Assembly (NCBI GenBank): GCA_049999765.1
Contig: JBNGIQ010008328.1
Span: 1 to 64,000 of the forward strand
Length of the DNA: 64,000 nucleotides
Source of the DNA: Phaeoceros laevis
Lineage: Eukaryota > Anthocerotophyta > Anthocerotopsida > Notothyladales
Direction: 5' to 3'
A program made the position numbers and the translations under genes. This document shows positions 47,201 through 58,607 of this stretch, piece after piece (positions within the stretch are counted from its first letter, which is position 1; every line of letters starts with the position of its first letter). Under the pieces are notes generated by a model that saw only the letters and a list, made by a program, of their open reading frames with translations, made no database searches and was not told where the DNA came from.

Positions 47201-47403
47201 CACAATTGCAAATTCGCAAAGCAGTCAAGTATCGGCAGATGAAAAATGTACCTGTTCGAAACCTCAGAGTCGACCACGAGTGGTTTATATGCTCTATAGG
47301 CACCAATCGTTTTCCCTGGTTGCACCCTTCTATTAACCCACAAGACCTGTGATTCACTGTGTTTAAAACCTAGAAAGGTGGGATCCTTCTGCAGTGTTGT
47401 CAT
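44267..47403 (-). CDS. PLS-class PPR protein with PDF-like first exon, 2 exons, no DYW
   Basis: Exon 1, 47403-47252, reads MTTLQKDPTFLGFKHSESQV then LWVNRRVQPG, a degenerate PDF-like motif (compare PDFKHK...LWVNNR in the 31.8-kb gene). It joins through a phase-2 intron to exon 2, 47081-44267, giving 988 aa. Seven P-L-S triplets follow (SLVDMYSKCGSLEDARKVFD, RDVVTWNAMLTGYAQHGHGE), then E1/E2 (STIEHYTCMVDLLGRAGQLD, PGQSWWTEMEGIVHTFAADE). It ends MEDEGYFLIRQ before any HxE or CxxC, so it lacks the deaminase. Predicted organellar RNA-binding editing factor. The exon 1 start may lie further upstream. Confidence 0.87.
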
Positions 47404-47459
47404 TCCCTGGCCAGGTCGATTTCATTCAACCTCACTCGGGCTATTTGCTAGACACAAGT

Positions 47460-48240
47460 GCCACCTACTGTCTGACCCCGTTCAAACAAAGGGCAGATGT
47501 CATCACCGTCAGGTCCAATGGCAGATCCAAATGCCAGGACTCTGCATGAGCAAGCGGCATGTTCTGGTGGTAAACCACCCACGCATGAGGCACTTCAGAA
47601 TCCGAAGTTCTTTTTCCATGTTGTACCATAAGTCTCCATCGTATGTCCATGTTTTTGTACATCACATCGATGACATAGCAGCTTTGGGACCTCTCCACTT
47701 ACCTGCAGGGGTCTTGAACTGGACATATCCTGCGACCATAGCGATCCATGCGCCACTACAACAGTGAGTACATAAAAAAGTGTTCACCTTCGAATTGGTG
47801 AACATTCGTCCGATTTCCCATGAAAATCATATTTTTGGCCAAAAATGTGTCCGTCTCATATCCAGCAAGCCTGCGAAGCACCATGCGAGGCCAAGTCCTT
47901 GTTTGCAGCGCGAGGTTGGCCTCTCGTCGAGGAGAGGCGCCACTAAACGTTAGTAGCTGCACCAGTGACCTCAACTTTCCAGTGTCAGAGAGCTCCTTGT
48001 GTACTCTGCTACATACTACAATTTACAACCTGAATATCCTCTTCGTAGCTTGCTATGCCGCAAGGCTCAGCATCATTCATTGAAGTCAAGGTGGATGCAT
48101 GTAGATTGCCCCCTCCCTTGTCCCTCTCTTGTCCTTCCCGTTGAGCATCCGGCCTGACCACGAGGCAATCCACCCAAGCAGGATTGCGCTGAGGGTCCAA
48201 GCTAGTTGGAGTTTCTTCAAATTATGCCAACCTCTCGTGC
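47460..48240 (-). pseudogene. Shrunken PDF-PPR relic
   Basis: In minus-strand order: EETPTSLDPQRNPAWVDCLV (48230-48160; PDF-like AWVD element), RRLAGYETDTFLAKNMIFM (47900-47830; L-motif, compare KSGYESNAFLAKHLISMYAS) and VVAWIAMVAGYVQFKTP (47760-47710; S-motif, compare VVTWNAMIAGYVQ). The pieces keep gene order but lie in different frames with most repeats lost. It sits between the oppositely oriented PPR genes. Confidence 0.65.
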
Positions 48241-48358
48241 TGAAACTCGAAGATTTTTAGGTGGTTGCAAGCGCAGAAGAGGAAACCTTCCTATTCAAAG
48301 CTTCCGAAACCTGGAACAGCAGGCCTTGCAATAATGCATGACAGGGATCGTCGGTTAG

Positions 48359-51300
48359 ATGGAGTCGACTTTAGCAGGGATAGAGTTGTTAGTGGATCAT
48401 TCGAAGATTCCATCGATTGAGACGACTACTAACAATGTGGAGTACAAATGCAGCACAACGATTAATTCATTGAGGCTAGATTCGGAACAGGCATGGGTAG
48501 ACGGAAACCTGCGCGCAGCAAAGATTGGCGCAAGTAGAGGATGCTACCAGCCCAGAAGGCAGCATGGAGACAACCAAGCGAAGTCAAGGAGGTACAAGGG
48601 TCTGCTGCTTCTTTTCGTTTCTGCTAGCATAATCTTTGTGTGACTTTGGTAATAACCTTTGTTATTCTTGCTGTTCATCATGCAGGTTGGCACAGTATGA
48701 GGAAAATCTACATGGTGGATCTTGGAGAATATCATGTCAGGATGGACTACTTAAAGATGCTGTTGAGATAGTCGACCTCCTGGTCCAGAGAGGATCTCAT
48801 GTGACGGACTCTGTCTTGTATGGTGTGATCAAGAGGTGCATTGCACAGAAGGATCTGGTTCTTGGTAGCCGTGTTCATGCTCTGGCTGTCAAAAGTGGCT
48901 ATGAGTCAAACACATTCTTAGCCAACCACATCATTTGTATGTACGCTGCTCATGGGAGGTTGGAGAAAGCAATGCAGGTTTTTACAAAGGTTCCTTCACC
49001 AAACTGCTACATGTGGGCATCCATCATTCTGGCTCATGCTCGACATGAACATCCAGCTGAGGCTATTGAACTTTATCGACAGATGCGGTCGTCAGCTGTG
49101 AAGCCAAACAGCCATATATTCGTCGCAGCTCTTAAGGCATGTGCCACTGCGAAGGATCTCTCTGCTGGCAAAGAGGTTCATGGTGATCTTTTGGCAATGC
49201 CATGTAAGCCTAATAGTATCACTAGCACGTGTCTTGTGGACATGTATTCAAAATGTGGAAGCTTGATAGATGCTCGCAGAGTGTTTGACAAGTTGCTAAG
49301 CAAGGATGTTGTGACGTGGAATGCCATGATTGCAGGATATGCACAGCACGGGCATGGACAAGAAGCCCTTAATCTGTATGCAGGTATGCAACAAGAGGGC
49401 ATCATACGAGCAACTCGTGTAACGTTCCTGTGCCTTCTACAAGCATGTGCTAGCATCGGAGCCCTCCAGCAGGGCAAGCAGCTCCATGCACAGATCAGGG
49501 AAACGGGATTGGGATATGATGCTGCTGTTGGCAATTGCTTGGTGAACATGTACGCAAAATGTGGGAGCTTGATTGATGCTCGGAAAGTGTTTGACCACCT
49601 AGCAAACAGAGATGTGGTGACGTGGAATGCCATGATTACAGGATACGCTCACCATGGCCTTGGTGAAGCAGCCCTCACACTCTACGACAGTATGCAACAA
49701 GAAGGTGTCACAACTGCTGATGCTGTCACATTTGTTTGCCTCCTGAAGGCATGTGCTAGCATTGGAGCTCTGCATCGAGGGAAGCAACTTCATGCACAGA
49801 TTCAGAAGCAAGGTCTACAAGCGGACCTGGCTGTCGGAAATTCCATGATAAGCATGTATGCGAAATGCGGGAGCCTAGAAGATGCACGCATAGTTTTTGA
49901 CAGCCTGCCAAAGAAGGATGTGGTGACGTGGACTGCCATGATTGCAGGGTATGCTCAGCATGGGCTCGGTAGAGAAGCTCTTACTCTTTATGCAAACATG
50001 GAGATGGAGGGCATGACTGTAGCTAATCGTATCACATTTTTGTGCCTTCTGCAAGCATGTGCCAGTGTCGGAGACCTTCATCAGGGAAAGCAGTTACACG
50101 CACAAATTCAAAAGGCTGAAATCTCAGGTGATTTCCTGATTCAGAACTGCCTCATTGACATGTATGCAAAGTGCGGAAGCCTAAAGGATGCACATACAGT
50201 GTTTAGCAGTTTGCCAAGCAGGGATGTAGTGGCCTGGAATGCCTTAATAGCAGGATATGCTCAACATGGGCGTGTTCAAGAGGCCCTGACTCTTTATAGA
50301 AACATGAAACAGGAGGGCAGCATTTCAGCCGACGCTGTTACCTTCATATGCCTCCTGCAGGCTTGTGGTAGTGTTGCAGGACTTGAGAAAGGAAAGGAAA
50401 TTCATGCTGAAATTACCAAGAATGGCCTGGAGGCCAGAGATTTAAGTGTGGGGAACTCGCTTGTTGACATGTACGGAAAATGCGGCAGCATGGTTGATGC
50501 ACAGCAGATGTTCGATGCATTGCCTAGAAGAGACGTTGTAACTTGGAACGCACTAATTGCAGGATATGCTCGTCAAGGCCAAAGCAAGCTTGTATTTGAT
50601 TCGCTAGAAAGCATGAGGCAGGAAGGTGTAGTGCCGAATGACATCACATTGCTCAGTGTTGTCACTGTATGCAGTCATGCTGGGATGGTCGAGGAGGGCC
50701 TGAAGTACTTTGAGGTTATGCGGAGAGAATTTGACATCACTGCAACCACCGAGCACTATAATTGCATGGTTGATCTGCTTGGCCGTGCAGGCCAACTGGA
50801 CAAAGCCATGGAGATGGTGAAAATGATGCCTTTCGAGCCTGATGGTGTGATGTGGAGATGTGTCTTGAGTGCTTGTCAGAAGTGGAGAAACGTGGAGCTT
50901 GGAAGAGAAGCATTTGAATTCGCTTTGAAGCTGGATAAGAATGATGCTGCAGCATATGTCTTGATGTCAAACATCTATGCAGGTGCCCAGCTGCGGGAAG
51001 AAGTCAAGGAGATTCAGGCCATGAGACTGAAAGTGGGAGCATGGAAGAAGCCAGGACAGAGCTGGTGGACTGACTTGAGTGGGACCGTGCATACGTTTCT
51101 TGCAGGGGATAGCGATCATGCTGACCGGCAGCAGATAGATGCAAAACTGGAAGATCTCTATGTTGCAATGAAACTTAAAGGATATGTGCCCCATTTCGAC
51201 TCCGTATTGCGAGACATACCAGTGGACGAGAAGGAGACAGCTTTATGTGGGCACAGTGAGAAGCTGGCAATTGCCCACGCCCTACTAAACACACCCAAGG

Positions 51301-51461
51301 GGACCACCATCCGCGTGGTAAAAAATCTGCGAGTTTGTGAGGATTGCCACACAGCCACTGCACTTATATCAACGATTGAGATGCGAACAATTATTTGCAG
51401 AGATGCAAGCCGCTTCCATGTTTTTAAGGATGGAAAATGTTCTTGTGGAGGCTACTGGTGA
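48359..51461 (+). CDS. DYW-type PLS PPR protein, 2 exons
   Basis: Exon 1, 48359-48591, has a weak PDF-derived element (SEQAWVDGNL). A phase-2 intron leads to exon 2, 48686-51461, giving 1002 aa. There are six P-L-S triplets (CLVDMYSKCGSLIDARRVFD, KDVVTWNAMIAGYAQHGHGQ), E1/E2 (ATTEHYNCMVDLLGRAGQLD, PGQSWWTDLSGTVHTFLAGD), then a complete DYW deaminase: the PG box (LKGYVPHFDSVLRDI), zinc-site HSEKLA 69 residues from the end, CEDCH, and the end CSCGGYW. HxE and CxxC are intact, so C-to-U editing activity is predicted in plastid or mitochondrion. The terminal tripeptide is GYW rather than DYW. It is the only deaminase-bearing PPR in the window and could supply activity to the truncated paralogues. 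The exon 1 start is the first ATG of the open frame. Confidence 0.9.
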
Positions 51462-51981
51462 AATCACATGCCGGGCTCTTCCAGAAAGCCTCGACTGCTG
51501 GGGCTCGTGGTCAAGGTAGGCTGCGTCAAGCCGCCATCAAGAACCCTTTCTGCAAGCCAGCAGTAACGTGTGTATACCTTTCCTCCGGCATGCGCTGGCC
51601 TTCGAGCTTTTGACTTCTTTATAGACATATTCAGGCAACAATGTTCTGGCACTGGCTGCAAGCTGTTGCCTTGTCTGTCCCTCCTGAACCTGCTGCAAGC
51701 ATTAGGGCGAGTAATTGATGAATTGATGTACACATTCAGGGGCCTGCTGTGCCGGGCTTGGTCAAGGAGCTCGAGCCTCACCTTTTGCGTGGGGAAGCAG
51801 GAAGTCATCTCCACGGCAAAGCAAGTCTGCACTAGCATTTTGTCATATTCGGCAACCATGAACCTGCCAGACTGGAAAGTGGTTACCGCCTCATTATCGA
51901 CTGTTTTGGCAACCAATCTCGTGACGTGGAGTGGATGCGCCACTCTTCAAGCTTGCCTGCTTGCCATCTCTTGGAGCAGCG
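51462..51981. other. Short intergenic region
   Basis: PPR 3' UTR and WAT1-like promoter. No exon is seen. Confidence 0.35.
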
Positions 51982-53070
51982 ATGGCGTCTCCGGCGGAGC
52001 TGCGGACCAGTGACAGGCTTCGACTGACAGAGCGCAGCCGTATGCACGCGGCCCTGCTGGTGGTGCAGCTGGGATACGCGGGCTACGCCATCCTCACTCG
52101 CGTTGCACTCAACTCGGGGCTGTCGCGCTTCATCTTCCCCATCTACCGCAATGGCCTGGCCCTGCTGTTGCTGGCACCGGTGGCCTGGTTCCTGGAACAC
52201 GACCGGCGGCCCCGCCTCACATTCTCCCTGCTCGCGCGCCTCTTCCTGCTGGGCCTGCTGGGCGTGTTCGGAAACCAGGTGTTCTACCTGGCGGGGCTGC
52301 AATACACCTCTCCCACCATAACCTCGTTGATGCAGAACCTGGTTCCCGTCTTCGCCTTCCTGCTGTCCGCCATCTTCCGGCTGGAGGAAGTGCACTGGTG
52401 CCGCAGGGACGGCATCGCCAAGCTGGTTGGCACCGCGGCTTGCGTGACCGGGGCAGTGGTGGTGGGAGTCTACCGGGGCCCCGTGTTGCTGGGGGCTGCA
52501 GCACCAGCGGAGCCGGCCCCGCTGCTGCAGCGGCAGCTAGGGCTGGGACTGGAGCTGCGCCTCGATACCTGGCATGTCGGCGTCCTGAGCTTGGTCTTCA
52601 ACACCCTGTCCTGGGCGGCATACCTGAATTTCCAGGTGCCGGTGCTGGCCGCCTTCCCGGCGCCCGTCTCCCTGGCATCATTCGTCTCCCTGTTCGGCAC
52701 GGTGCAATTGGCCGTCCTGGCCCTCTTTCTGGTGCCCCAGCCCTCAGCCTGGCTCCTCACCTGGGGCCCGGAGGTGGTGAGCGTGGTCTACTCGGGGGTG
52801 GTAGCGTCGGGTGTCAACCTTGCCATTCAGACGTGGTGCGTGCAGCGGGGAGGGCCTCTGCTGGTGGCGGTCTACGAGCCGGTCCAGTGCGTGGTAGTGG
52901 CAGTGCTCGCTCTCGTCTTCCTGGGAGACAGCCTGTATCTGGGAGCCGTCCTGGGGGGAGTCCTCATCGTTCTGGGCCTCTACTCTGTCACCTGGGGACA
53001 GGTGGAGACCCATAGACTAGCGAGGGGGGAGAAGTCTGACAGTGTCAAAGAGTCCTTGCTGCAAGCTTAG
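51982..53070 (+). CDS. WAT1/UMAMIT-like EamA (DMT superfamily) transporter, single exon
   Basis: ATG 51982 (MASPAELRTSDRLRL) gives 362 aa; the open frame extends upstream only to a GTG. Ten hydrophobic helices are visible in two EamA halves: HAALLVVQLGYAGYAILTRV, NGLALLLLAPVAWFL, LARLFLLGLLGVFGNQVFYL, GLQYTSPTITSLMQNLVPVF and AAC VTGAVVVGVYRG-type segments, a loop, then HVGVLSLVFNTLSWAAYLNF through GVLIVLGLYSVTWG. The features fit plant WAT1-related/UMAMIT amino-acid or auxin carriers. It is intronless and very GC-rich, whereas these genes often have several introns; this suggests retroposition or intron loss. The substrate is unknown. Confidence 0.88.
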   Translation: MASPAELRTSDRLRLTERSRMHAALLVVQLGYAGYAILTRVALNSGLSRFIFPIYRNGLALLLLAPVAWFLEHDRRPRLTFSLLARLFLLGLLGVFGNQVFYLAGLQYTSPTITSLMQNLVPVFAFLLSAIFRLEEVHWCRRDGIAKLVGTAACVTGAVVVGVYRGPVLLGAAAPAEPAPLLQRQLGLGLELRLDTWHVGVLSLVFNTLSWAAYLNFQVPVLAAFPAPVSLASFVSLFGTVQLAVLALFLVPQPSAWLLTWGPEVVSVVYSGVVASGVNLAIQTWCVQRGGPLLVAVYEPVQCVVVAVLALVFLGDSLYLGAVLGGVLIVLGLYSVTWGQVETHRLARGEKSDSVKESLLQA

Positions 53071-53444
53071 TCAAGAAAGAATAATACTGGACACGATTGT
53101 ATAGTACTAAATTGCAACTAAAGTGCAATTGCACTTCCTCCCTCAGCGCCTCTGCCGCCATGTGGCTCCCCATCCGGAGATCTGCGAATTCGCTCTTGCA
53201 GTCTTTTGCCCTACTTTTTAGCTTTCTAGCAACAAGTCTGATGACAGAATGCTGAGAAATCACACTCGATTGCATCCATTGATAACCCAACTTTCACAGT
53301 CCTTTTCGTTGAGGGCCCTTTCAATACCACACCAGACCACACCACACCTTGTCAAGGTAAAAACTTGGACTGGGGACAATGCACCACAAAAAAAGTCCTA
53401 ACATCGCAGGTGCGTCCGCATGCCAAGTAGTAACCGTGTTCCAA
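53071..53444. other. Convergent intergenic region
   Basis: 3' regions of the WAT1-like (+) and CTL-like (-) genes, including an ACCACACC-rich patch near 53325-53350. Confidence 0.35.
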
Positions 53445-54822
53445 TCAATTAGAAGGGTCAGCATCCGTGGTCCATCTTCCTTGCAAACTACAGTCTATAT
53501 TGTCCCCCGGGGTTGTGTTGTCTAGTTCCCCAAGGAAAGTTTCGAAGTGGCCAATCCGCTGATCCGCTTTTACAGAATTGGTGCCACATTCTGTATGGTC
53601 CAATATGTTGATTGTCGCTCCAAACCCTGGAAATCTCATTGCAAGGGTGTCGTTCAGAGTTGGTACCCACTGCCCTACCATCACACTATGAGGTGACGGC
53701 CGTCCATTCCTGGGTGTCATCCAAATGTAGAGCGAGGATGCAAATGCCAAGGTAGCGTTCCTCTGCAGCAAGTCTGGGCGGTGTAGTAGGTCCACCTTAA
53801 GACCCTTCCCAATCCAGTTGTAGTTGAAGTTCCTACACAAGGGGGCACGAAACACGAATCTCAATAATGACGGGACTTGAACTCGGACACAGTTAGACAA
53901 GACAAGCACTGGCCAGTACTTTGCACAGGGAAGGACAAAGCCGTGGATCTATTGAAATTGATGGCGTTCAAAAGGAGAACCAGAACTGGAACGAGAAAGG
54001 CCATGAGAAAAAATTGTTCCTGCTTTGAGAGGTGCCTCACCAGTAGATAAGCATGGCTCCTCTGCCATGATAACTGACCCCTTCAATACAAGGATTCTCG
54101 TAGCTTGCTTCGCAATATAGACTGGTCCGAGAGGGGTCTTCATTGTAACACAGACCGTACTTGTAGTATCCACCAAACGGTGCACCAGTATACCCACCTG
54201 CAATTGAGGTGGACAGACACAAAACCGTTGTGAGAGAGAGACCCATGAGACTAAGCTGATACCCAGTACCGGCATTCAGCTCTTGTCACTGCCATGGGCA
54301 AGAGTCGACAACAACAACACTCGGAAAAGGGGCCAAGATCTGCCCCATTTGTCATCTAGCACTTGCACGGAGCCATTGCCACTATGCTACAACTCACGAT
54401 GTTTGGTGCAGCAACCCACATGTGTTCTGGGCAGCTACGTGAGCAAAGAAGGCGGCAATCTCTCGCTTTTGAACTTCGTCGCCACCGATGAGTCCAAACC
54501 CCTTCCTGGAGAACATTTCAGCGGCTCGGATGAAGTCCACGTACGTAAAGAATCTCTGGGCATGCGCCGTACTCGAGTCGCGGTTGGGAAAGAATGCATC
54601 GAATTGCTCTGAAGTGAACACCTCAGATACGGTCTTGTTGCAGCACAGAGGGCCCTGGCAATCCGGCCCGCGCATGATGCATGCTGGCAAGTCCGGAACC
54701 GCCAGGGCTACAGGATGTTCCACAGTGCTGTAATGCACAACCAGCACAGCGAGAGTCACCAGAACAGCCACGATGACTACGGTGGCCCAGATGGCCCGCC
54801 GGATCACCTTGCTGCGCTTCAT
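53445..54822 (-). CDS. Chitinase-like protein (GH19 fold, CTL1/POM1-like), 3 exons
   Basis: Exons 54822-54420, 54197-54041 and 53832-53445 sum to 948 nt (315 aa). The N-terminus is a basic stretch plus one membrane helix (IWATVVIVAVLVTLAVLVVH), a type II signal anchor. The GH19 domain follows: VSEVFTSEQFDAFFPNRDSS, FFTYVDFIRAAEMFS, REIAAFFAHVAAQNTCGYTG, YGLCYN, the conserved YHGRGAMLIYWNFNY and later NATLAFASSLYIWMTP. The catalytic HET of active chitinases is replaced by AAQ, as in Arabidopsis CTL1 (SKT), so hydrolysis is not expected. CTL proteins bind glucan or chitin-like polymers and affect cellulose assembly. Acts in the Golgi/apoplast. Confidence 0.9.
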
Positions 54823-54879
54823 TGAGTTGGGGCGGAGCGGATCCCCTTCGGCGCCGTGCCTTCCTTAGGAGAAACAACA

Positions 54880-57800
54880 AACAACGATGGCGGACGGACA
54901 GCTAGCGCAAGCATCGTCTTCACGCATTGCTTCCTGAAGACACTTTCCACACCCACGTTTCATGTATCGTTAGTCCATAGCTTTCACTGAACAGTGCTCA
55001 AAAACTTGATTTTGACGTTCTCTGATATTCTGCCCGACGGTGAAAGCATGAGGTTATTAGAACATGCGAACCCTTTCAATTGTGTCTGTAGCTGCAAGGA
55101 GTAAGGACAGTCCTTAGAGGGGGAGATTATTCGCAGCGCTGCATTCACTATTTATACGTTTGAGTGTGTGCGGGGGCTGACGTTGCACCGAGCGGGTAAG
55201 CCCGAATTTGGAGAGCAGTCAGAAATACTTTCGCTCTCCACAAGGGAGACGGCTCCTCGCGGGTTGAAGAAACTTTACAGGTTGGAACCCTGCTAAAACG
55301 TTGTGAGGGGGACAGTGACGGTGGCCGTGGACGGGTTGGAGTTTTTTGGAACGGCAGAAACCTTATGTTGACCACTCTGTATTTTACAGTCTTCTCAAGA
55401 AGTGCACATCACAAAAGGATGTGGTTCTGGGTAGATGAGTACATGCCCTTGTTGTCAAAACTGGGTTATGGATCCAATGCATTCTTGGCAAACCACATCG
55501 TTTGTATTTATGCTGCACCCTGGGAGATTAGAGGAAACAATGCAGGTCTTTGCCAGGGTTTCCTTACCAGAGCGTTCCATTATTGGCACGTGCTCGACAT
55601 GGACATCCTACAGAGGCTATATTTCTCTATCGACAGATGGGGAAGGCTGGTGTGAAGCCAAACACCAGTCTTTTTGTGGTAGCACTCAATTCATGTGCCA
55701 CTCCAGAGGACCTGTCTTCTGGCCGGGAGTGTGAGAGCTTGGATGATGCTCGCAAGGTGTTTGAAAACTTCCCAAGCAAGTAAAGATGTGGGGACCTGAA
55801 CTTCCATGATTGCAGGATATGTTCAGCATGAGCTCGGTCTAGAAGCCCTTGCGCTATTTATAACCATGCAGTTGAAGTACTTCAGTCCAGCAAATCATGT
55901 AATGTTTGTGTGCATTCTGCAGGTATGTGCAAGTGTTGGCACCTTACATCAGAGGAAGCTGCTCCATACACAGATGCCGATAGACTAGAAGCCGATGTGG
56001 TTGTTGGCACCTGCCTGGTGACCTGGAATGCCATGATCGCGGGTATGCTCAGCGTGCAAGAAGTGCTTCCGCTTTATAAGGAAGTGCAACAAGGAGGAGT
56101 TACTATTGCAGATGCCATCACATTTGTGTGCCTCTTCCAAGCTTGACCGCTTGTGGGAGATAGGCATCCAGGGCAACATCGTCATTGTATACAGATGAAG
56201 GAGATAGAATTTGAAGGTCATTTGTTTGTTTGAAACTGCCTAGTAGACATGCATGCAAAGTGTGGAGCTTCGAGGATACACGGATGGCCTTGTGAATTCC
56301 ATGATCACAGAATATGCTCAGCATAGCCTAGTTGGAGAATCCCTTGATCTATACGAATTTCTGCAAGAGGAGGTTGTTGACAGTGTCACGTGGAATTCCA
56401 TGATCACAGAATATGCTCAGCATAGCCTAGGTGGAGAAGCCCTTCATCTGTATGAATTTCTGCAACTAGAGGGCACTAGTGTAACTGACGCTGTTACATT
56501 TGTATGCCTTAAGCAGTTCTATGGCAATGTCACGAGTGAGGATGGGGAAGGAAATTCGCATCGTAATCTCCAACCTTTAACTCTTGGCGAGTGATCCGTT
56601 TTGTGTCCAGCACTCTTATTGACATGCATGATGAATGTGGGAGCATGGTTGATGCACAGCAGGTTTTGATGCACTTGGCCTTTAGAGATGTCGTGACATG
56701 AGAATCCATTAATTGCAGTCTATGCGCACCACGGAGAGAACGAACTTGTCTTTCTTGTTCCAAAGGTTGATACAGCCAGACAGTGTTGTACCCGTGGCTC
56801 TTCTCACTGTCTGCAGTCATGTTTGTCTAGTGGACAAGGGCAAGCAGTACTTTGAGGCTTTAGAAAAAGAATTCTGACCCCAGAGCGCTACAATTACATG
56901 GTTGATCTTTTTGGCCGTGCAGGCCATCTGGACAAAGCAATGGTGGTGGTGGAAACCATGCAAGTATGAGCCCGCTGGTTTAGTGTGGAGAAGTGTACTT
57001 GGTGCTTGTTTCAAGTGGTGCAATCTGGATATCAGGAGACTTGCATTTTTGTTTGCAATGAAGCTGGACAGATATGATGCAGGACATGTTCAGGCAAGGA
57101 GAGTAACGGCAGGGGCATGGAAGAGAAGCTGGTGGACCAACGCTGACGGAGCCATACATACATTCCTCGTTAGAGACAAAGAACACCCTTACAGACACCA
57201 AATATGTGTAGAGCTGGAAGGATATGGTGGAGAATCAATAGGAAGGGTAATGTTCCAATTGTGAGAGTTCCTGGTTTGAAGACCGAATGGAGAAATTGGT
57301 CATGTAACAGGCTTGAGCAACTGGAGACGACAAAACAGCCCCACGAAGCAAATTTTGGGATAGCCGTGACCTTTGCCCTTTCATAAATGGGTTCAGATAT
57401 GCTGCAAAATGCAGTCTCTCGTGACTCTCTGGATTGGTTCCCTGTTGGCAGAAGGGCACATATAAAAAACAACTACTTAGACTATCGTGGTACAATCTTC
57501 ACAGTTCGGAAGAGCACACATTTGGCTTGTTTTTCTTGCTGACTGCACCCTGACTGTCTTCATTTTTTCCTGTTCTTGCAGATGTTTCCGTTAGAAGCCT
57601 GCAGGTTTAACAGGTACTGAGGCAACAGGACTTCGAACAGTGTGTTCCAACTCCTCCAGGCTGGAAAGCCGTGTTACTACTTCCGGTAAGGGCATACTCC
57701 ATCCTAAAGTGCTCAAGTTCCTCCACAGTCACTCCATCAGTTACGGCGCCTCAGGGACTTCAGTTGCACGATTGCCATGGATTACATTTTCCATACAACC

Positions 57801-58000
57801 ATCTCTCTATGATGTCAGGGTGGGGACAATCTGACAATCCTTTGACCCGAAGAACAAATAACACCGTTTTGGGTGCAGGTACGTATTTCCTGCAAAGGGC
57901 GGCTTGTGTGCCTCATGTATACAGAGTTGCTTGGAGACGGTTATTTTGGTGGGCTCTGAATGGCAGAGTCGTTCGGAAGGAAGGACTTTATTATTATTAC
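54880..58000. repeat. Segmental duplication, copy 1 (decayed)
   Basis: Matches 60080-63590 in the same orientation, including upstream sequence (CTTGATTTT-ACGTT), the PPR frame, 3' UTR segments (CAATTGTGAGAGT / TAATTGTGAGAGT) and a distal block (TACAGAGTTGCTTG). Copy 1 carries a dead PPR gene; copy 2 carries an intact frame. Confidence 0.85.
55060..57262 (+). pseudogene. PLS-class PPR pseudogene (paralogue of the 60.3-kb gene)
   Basis: Parallel to 60360-63085 throughout, with many frameshifts, stops and internal deletions. Recognisable segments in shifting frames include LGYGSNAFLANHIVCIYAAP, MIAGYVQHELGLEALALF, NSMITEYAQHSLGGEALHLY, MVDLFGRAGHLD-like and SVLGACFKWCNLDIRRLAF. Whole PPR units are missing relative to the intact copy. 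One segment (NSMITEYAQHSLxGE) is itself duplicated at about 56298 and 56392. Confidence 0.9.
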
Positions 58001-58607
58001 TTGCATAAGGTACTAGTCTAGTTAAAAAACTTATACTAAAGGCTAATCAGCCAGACTCTGAGAACTAAACAGCCAGCGAACATAATTAGTTTCAAAATGA
58101 CCAACTTGAAACCATGACTCGGTGCCAATCCTCGACATGGTCAAAGTGACGCATGGCAAGTCCATGCAAAGCATTGAATTGTGTATTCCGCGCGCATGGC
58201 CTGGGCAGGCGTATTCGGTGGATGGCCGCATGCGCAAGTCACCAGCTAGAGAGAATTAAGCCCCTATTGAGCAGCCTTTCCATTTTCACTTAGTCATTTT
58301 CATGAGGCACCAGAGCTTATTTACCCTGCCCCAATAGAGATGATGGATTTAATAAGTTGAGCAGAAAGCCTGTCAGTTACCAATACTCGTCCCCTTCGTT
58401 CACCTGTCGAGACATAGTCTAGTACAGAAACATGCGTCCCACATCACTATAGGAGGCCTGATCAGTCCTAATCGTTGAGATGGCAAAATTCCAAACAATG
58501 AAGTGTGAACATCAGTAAGTCGGATTGTTATCGAGTATAGACATACAGGGAGTGTAAGTAACCTTCCCTGATCAGGTTTATTACACTGTCATGCCTGCGC
58601 CGTAGAC
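57600..58607. other. Intergenic region
   Basis: The first part is the distal end of the segmental duplication; the rest is the 3' flank of the LIFEGUARD-like gene. No exon is seen. Confidence 0.35.
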
